Assembly (NCBI GenBank): GCA_013693915.1
Contig: CP059264.1
Span: 3,504,806-3,511,797, forward strand
Length of the DNA stretch: 6,992 bases
DNA from: Dechloromonas sp.
GTDB taxonomy: Bacteria > Pseudomonadota > Gammaproteobacteria > Burkholderiales > Rhodocyclaceae
Direction: 5' to 3'
Shown: piece after piece, positions 5,932-6,992 of the stretch
Layout of the letters: every line of letters starts with the position of its first letter
Numbering within the stretch: the first letter of the stretch is position 1
Position numbers and translations under genes: made by a program
Notes under the pieces: generated by a model
Told to the model about the DNA's origin: nothing
Databases searched by the model: none
What the model saw: the letters and a program-made list of their open reading frames with translations, nothing else

Positions 5932-6042
5932 GATAGTCCTGCAAATTTATGAGTTAGTTCTATTCTTTCACAAAGGCAGCCCGCATGCAAAGCCGGCCCA
6001 GCGTGTAAAATCTTCAGCCTGTATCGAGTTGATGAGCATCCC
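5932..6042. promoter_or_regulatory. Divergent intergenic region of rppH and proS
   Basis: These 111 bases must hold promoters for both directions. On the plus strand TAAAAT (6006-6011, five of six matches) is a reasonable -10 for proS about 32 nt before its ATG, but no good -35 accompanies it. On the minus strand no pair is convincing; the best spaced one would start transcription inside the rppH ribosome binding site. Confidence 0.4.
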
Positions 6043-6992
6043 ATGCGCACTTCGCAGTTCTTCTTCACCACCCTGAAGGAAGCCCCCGCCGACGCCGAGG
6101 TCGTCAGCCAGAAATTGATGCTGCGGGCGGGCTACATCAAACGGGCCGCAGCCGGCATTTATACTTGGATGCCGCTCGGGTTGCGGGTGCTGCGCAAGGT
6201 CGAGGACATCGTCCGCGACGAAATGGACAAGGCAGGCGCGCTCGAACTACTGATGCCCGCTGTCCAGCCGGCCGAGCTTTGGCAGGAATCCGGCCGCTGG
6301 GAGCAATACGGCCCGGAACTGCTGCGCTTCAAGGACCGCCATCAGCGCGAGTTCGTCATCGGCCCGACTCATGAGGAAGTCATCACCGATGCCGTCCGGC
6401 GTGACGTGAAGAGCTACCGCCAGTTGCCGGTCCACCTTTACCAGATTCAGACCAAGTTCCGCGACGAGATCCGCCCGCGCTTCGGCGTCATGCGTGGCCG
6501 CGAGTTCCTGATGAAGGACGGCTATTCTTTCCATGCTTCGCTGGCAGACCTTCAGCGCGAATACCGGAACATGCACGAAACCTACAGCCGCATCTTCACC
6601 CGGCTGGGTCTGAATTTCCGCGCGGTTGCCGCCGACACCGGCTCGATCGGCGGAACCGGATCGCATGAGTTCCATGTGCTTGCCGAGTCCGGCGAAGACG
6701 ATATCGCTTACTGCCCGGACTCCGATTACGCGGCCAATGTCGAACTGGCCGAGGCGCTGGCACCTGCCACCCCGCGCCGCGCTCCCGCGGCGGCTCTCAC
6801 CAGGGTCGCTACGCCGGGCAAGACGGCCTGCGCCGACGTTGCCGAATTCCTTGGGATAACCCTCGCCAGTGTCGTCAAGGCGATTGCCGTCGTCAGCGAC
6901 CTCGACGATGGAGGCAGGAAGTTCTCGCTGCTTCTGCTGCGCGGCGACCACGAACTGAACGAAGTCAAGACCGGCAAGATCGCAGGCATGGT
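6043..6992 (+). CDS. proS: Prolyl-tRNA synthetase, N-terminal 316 residues (3' end outside window)
   Basis: Class II aminoacyl-tRNA synthetase that charges tRNA-Pro. The frame is open from the ATG at 6043 to the window edge, 316 residues of a protein usually near 570-580. The opening [19 protein letters not shown] is typical of the bacterial form. Motif 1 lies around residues 38-54 ([17 protein letters not shown]), the proline-binding PTHEE at 108-112, and motif 2 at about 139-159 ([10 protein letters not shown] then GREFLMKDG). [10 protein letters not shown] follows at 201-210. From about residue 224 the sequence enters the inserted YbaK-like editing domain, which clears Ala-tRNA-Pro, as in long bacterial ProRS ([14 protein letters not shown] at 297-310). 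Motif 3 and the anticodon-binding domain lie outside. The Shine-Dalgarno is weak (GATGAG region), but no other in-frame ATG or GTG lies close upstream. Confidence 0.97.
   Translation, partial: MRTSQFFFTTLKEAPADAEVVSQKLMLRAGYIKRAAAGIYTWMPLGLRVLRKVEDIVRDEMDKAGALELLMPAVQPAELWQESGRWEQYGPELLRFKDRHQREFVIGPTHEEVITDAVRRDVKSYRQLPVHLYQIQTKFRDEIRPRFGVMRGREFLMKDGYSFHASLADLQREYRNMHETYSRIFTRLGLNFRAVAADTGSIGGTGSHEFHVLAESGEDDIAYCPDSDYAANVELAEALAPATPRRAPAAALTRVATPGKTACADVAEFLGITLASVVKAIAVVSDLDDGGRKFSLLLLRGDHELNEVKTGKIAGM

Noticed and set aside
5104..5952. 282-residue plus-strand open frame
   Set aside because: It lies antisense to rppH and the start of the CNP1-like gene, both with clear family motifs and ribosome binding sites; the antisense protein is a low-complexity R/P/H-rich shadow in its first half.
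5946..5973. TTGTGA-16-CATAAA as a minus-strand rppH promoter
   Set aside because: Predicted transcription would begin within or after the AGGA ribosome binding site, leaving no leader.
6247..6951. 234-residue minus-strand open frame
   Set aside because: Fully antisense to proS, which has unmistakable class II synthetase motifs; high GC at third codon positions creates long antisense frames.

Overview
The window is a stretch of conserved housekeeping chromosome. Protein content and gene style point to a betaproteobacterium, most likely of the Rhodocyclales (Azoarcus/Thauera/Dechloromonas relatives). That placement is inferred from recognising the proteins (ErpA, a bactofilin beside a DUF6776-type protein, a CNP1-like protein beside coq7), not from a database search. 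There are no mobile elements, CRISPR repeats, tRNAs or rRNAs, and every gene looks intact except the two cut by the window edges.

Layout from the left. Nearly everything up to base 3500 is on the minus strand: the 5' part of tyrS (1-510), erpA (627-977) with its own strong promoter and terminator, a bactofilin gene (1041-1442), a membrane coiled-coil gene of DUF6776 type (1452-2186), then the ribosomal operon rplM-rpsI (3268 down to 2438), which has a near-consensus promoter and a strong terminator. The 250-base gap between rpsI and the DUF6776 gene holds the rpsI terminator and a sequence that resembles the 3' core of a glycine riboswitch. The 496-base gap upstream of rplM holds an apparently undescribed transcription unit: a promoter-like element, a 5' hairpin, a C-rich stretch copying the 3' tail of 16S rRNA (CCTCCTTT), and an intrinsic terminator. 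I read it as a small RNA of about 108 nt on the minus strand.

The right half has a plus-strand OsmC-family gene (3765-4193). It converges on a compact minus-strand operon rppH > CNP1-like gene > coq7 (5931 down to 4215), whose three genes abut or overlap. Divergent from rppH, proS (prolyl-tRNA synthetase) starts at 6043 and runs off the window.

Shared themes are translation (TyrRS, ProRS, S9, L13, perhaps the anti-Shine-Dalgarno sRNA), RNA turnover (RppH), Fe-S maturation (ErpA), ubiquinone synthesis (Coq7), thiol/peroxide defence (OsmC) and cell-envelope organisation (bactofilin with its membrane neighbour). Two start codons were moved downstream of the longest possible ORF because the Shine-Dalgarno sequence otherwise overlaps or touches the start: erpA (ATG at 977, not GTG at 986) and the CNP1-like gene (GTG at 5389, not TTG at 5395).
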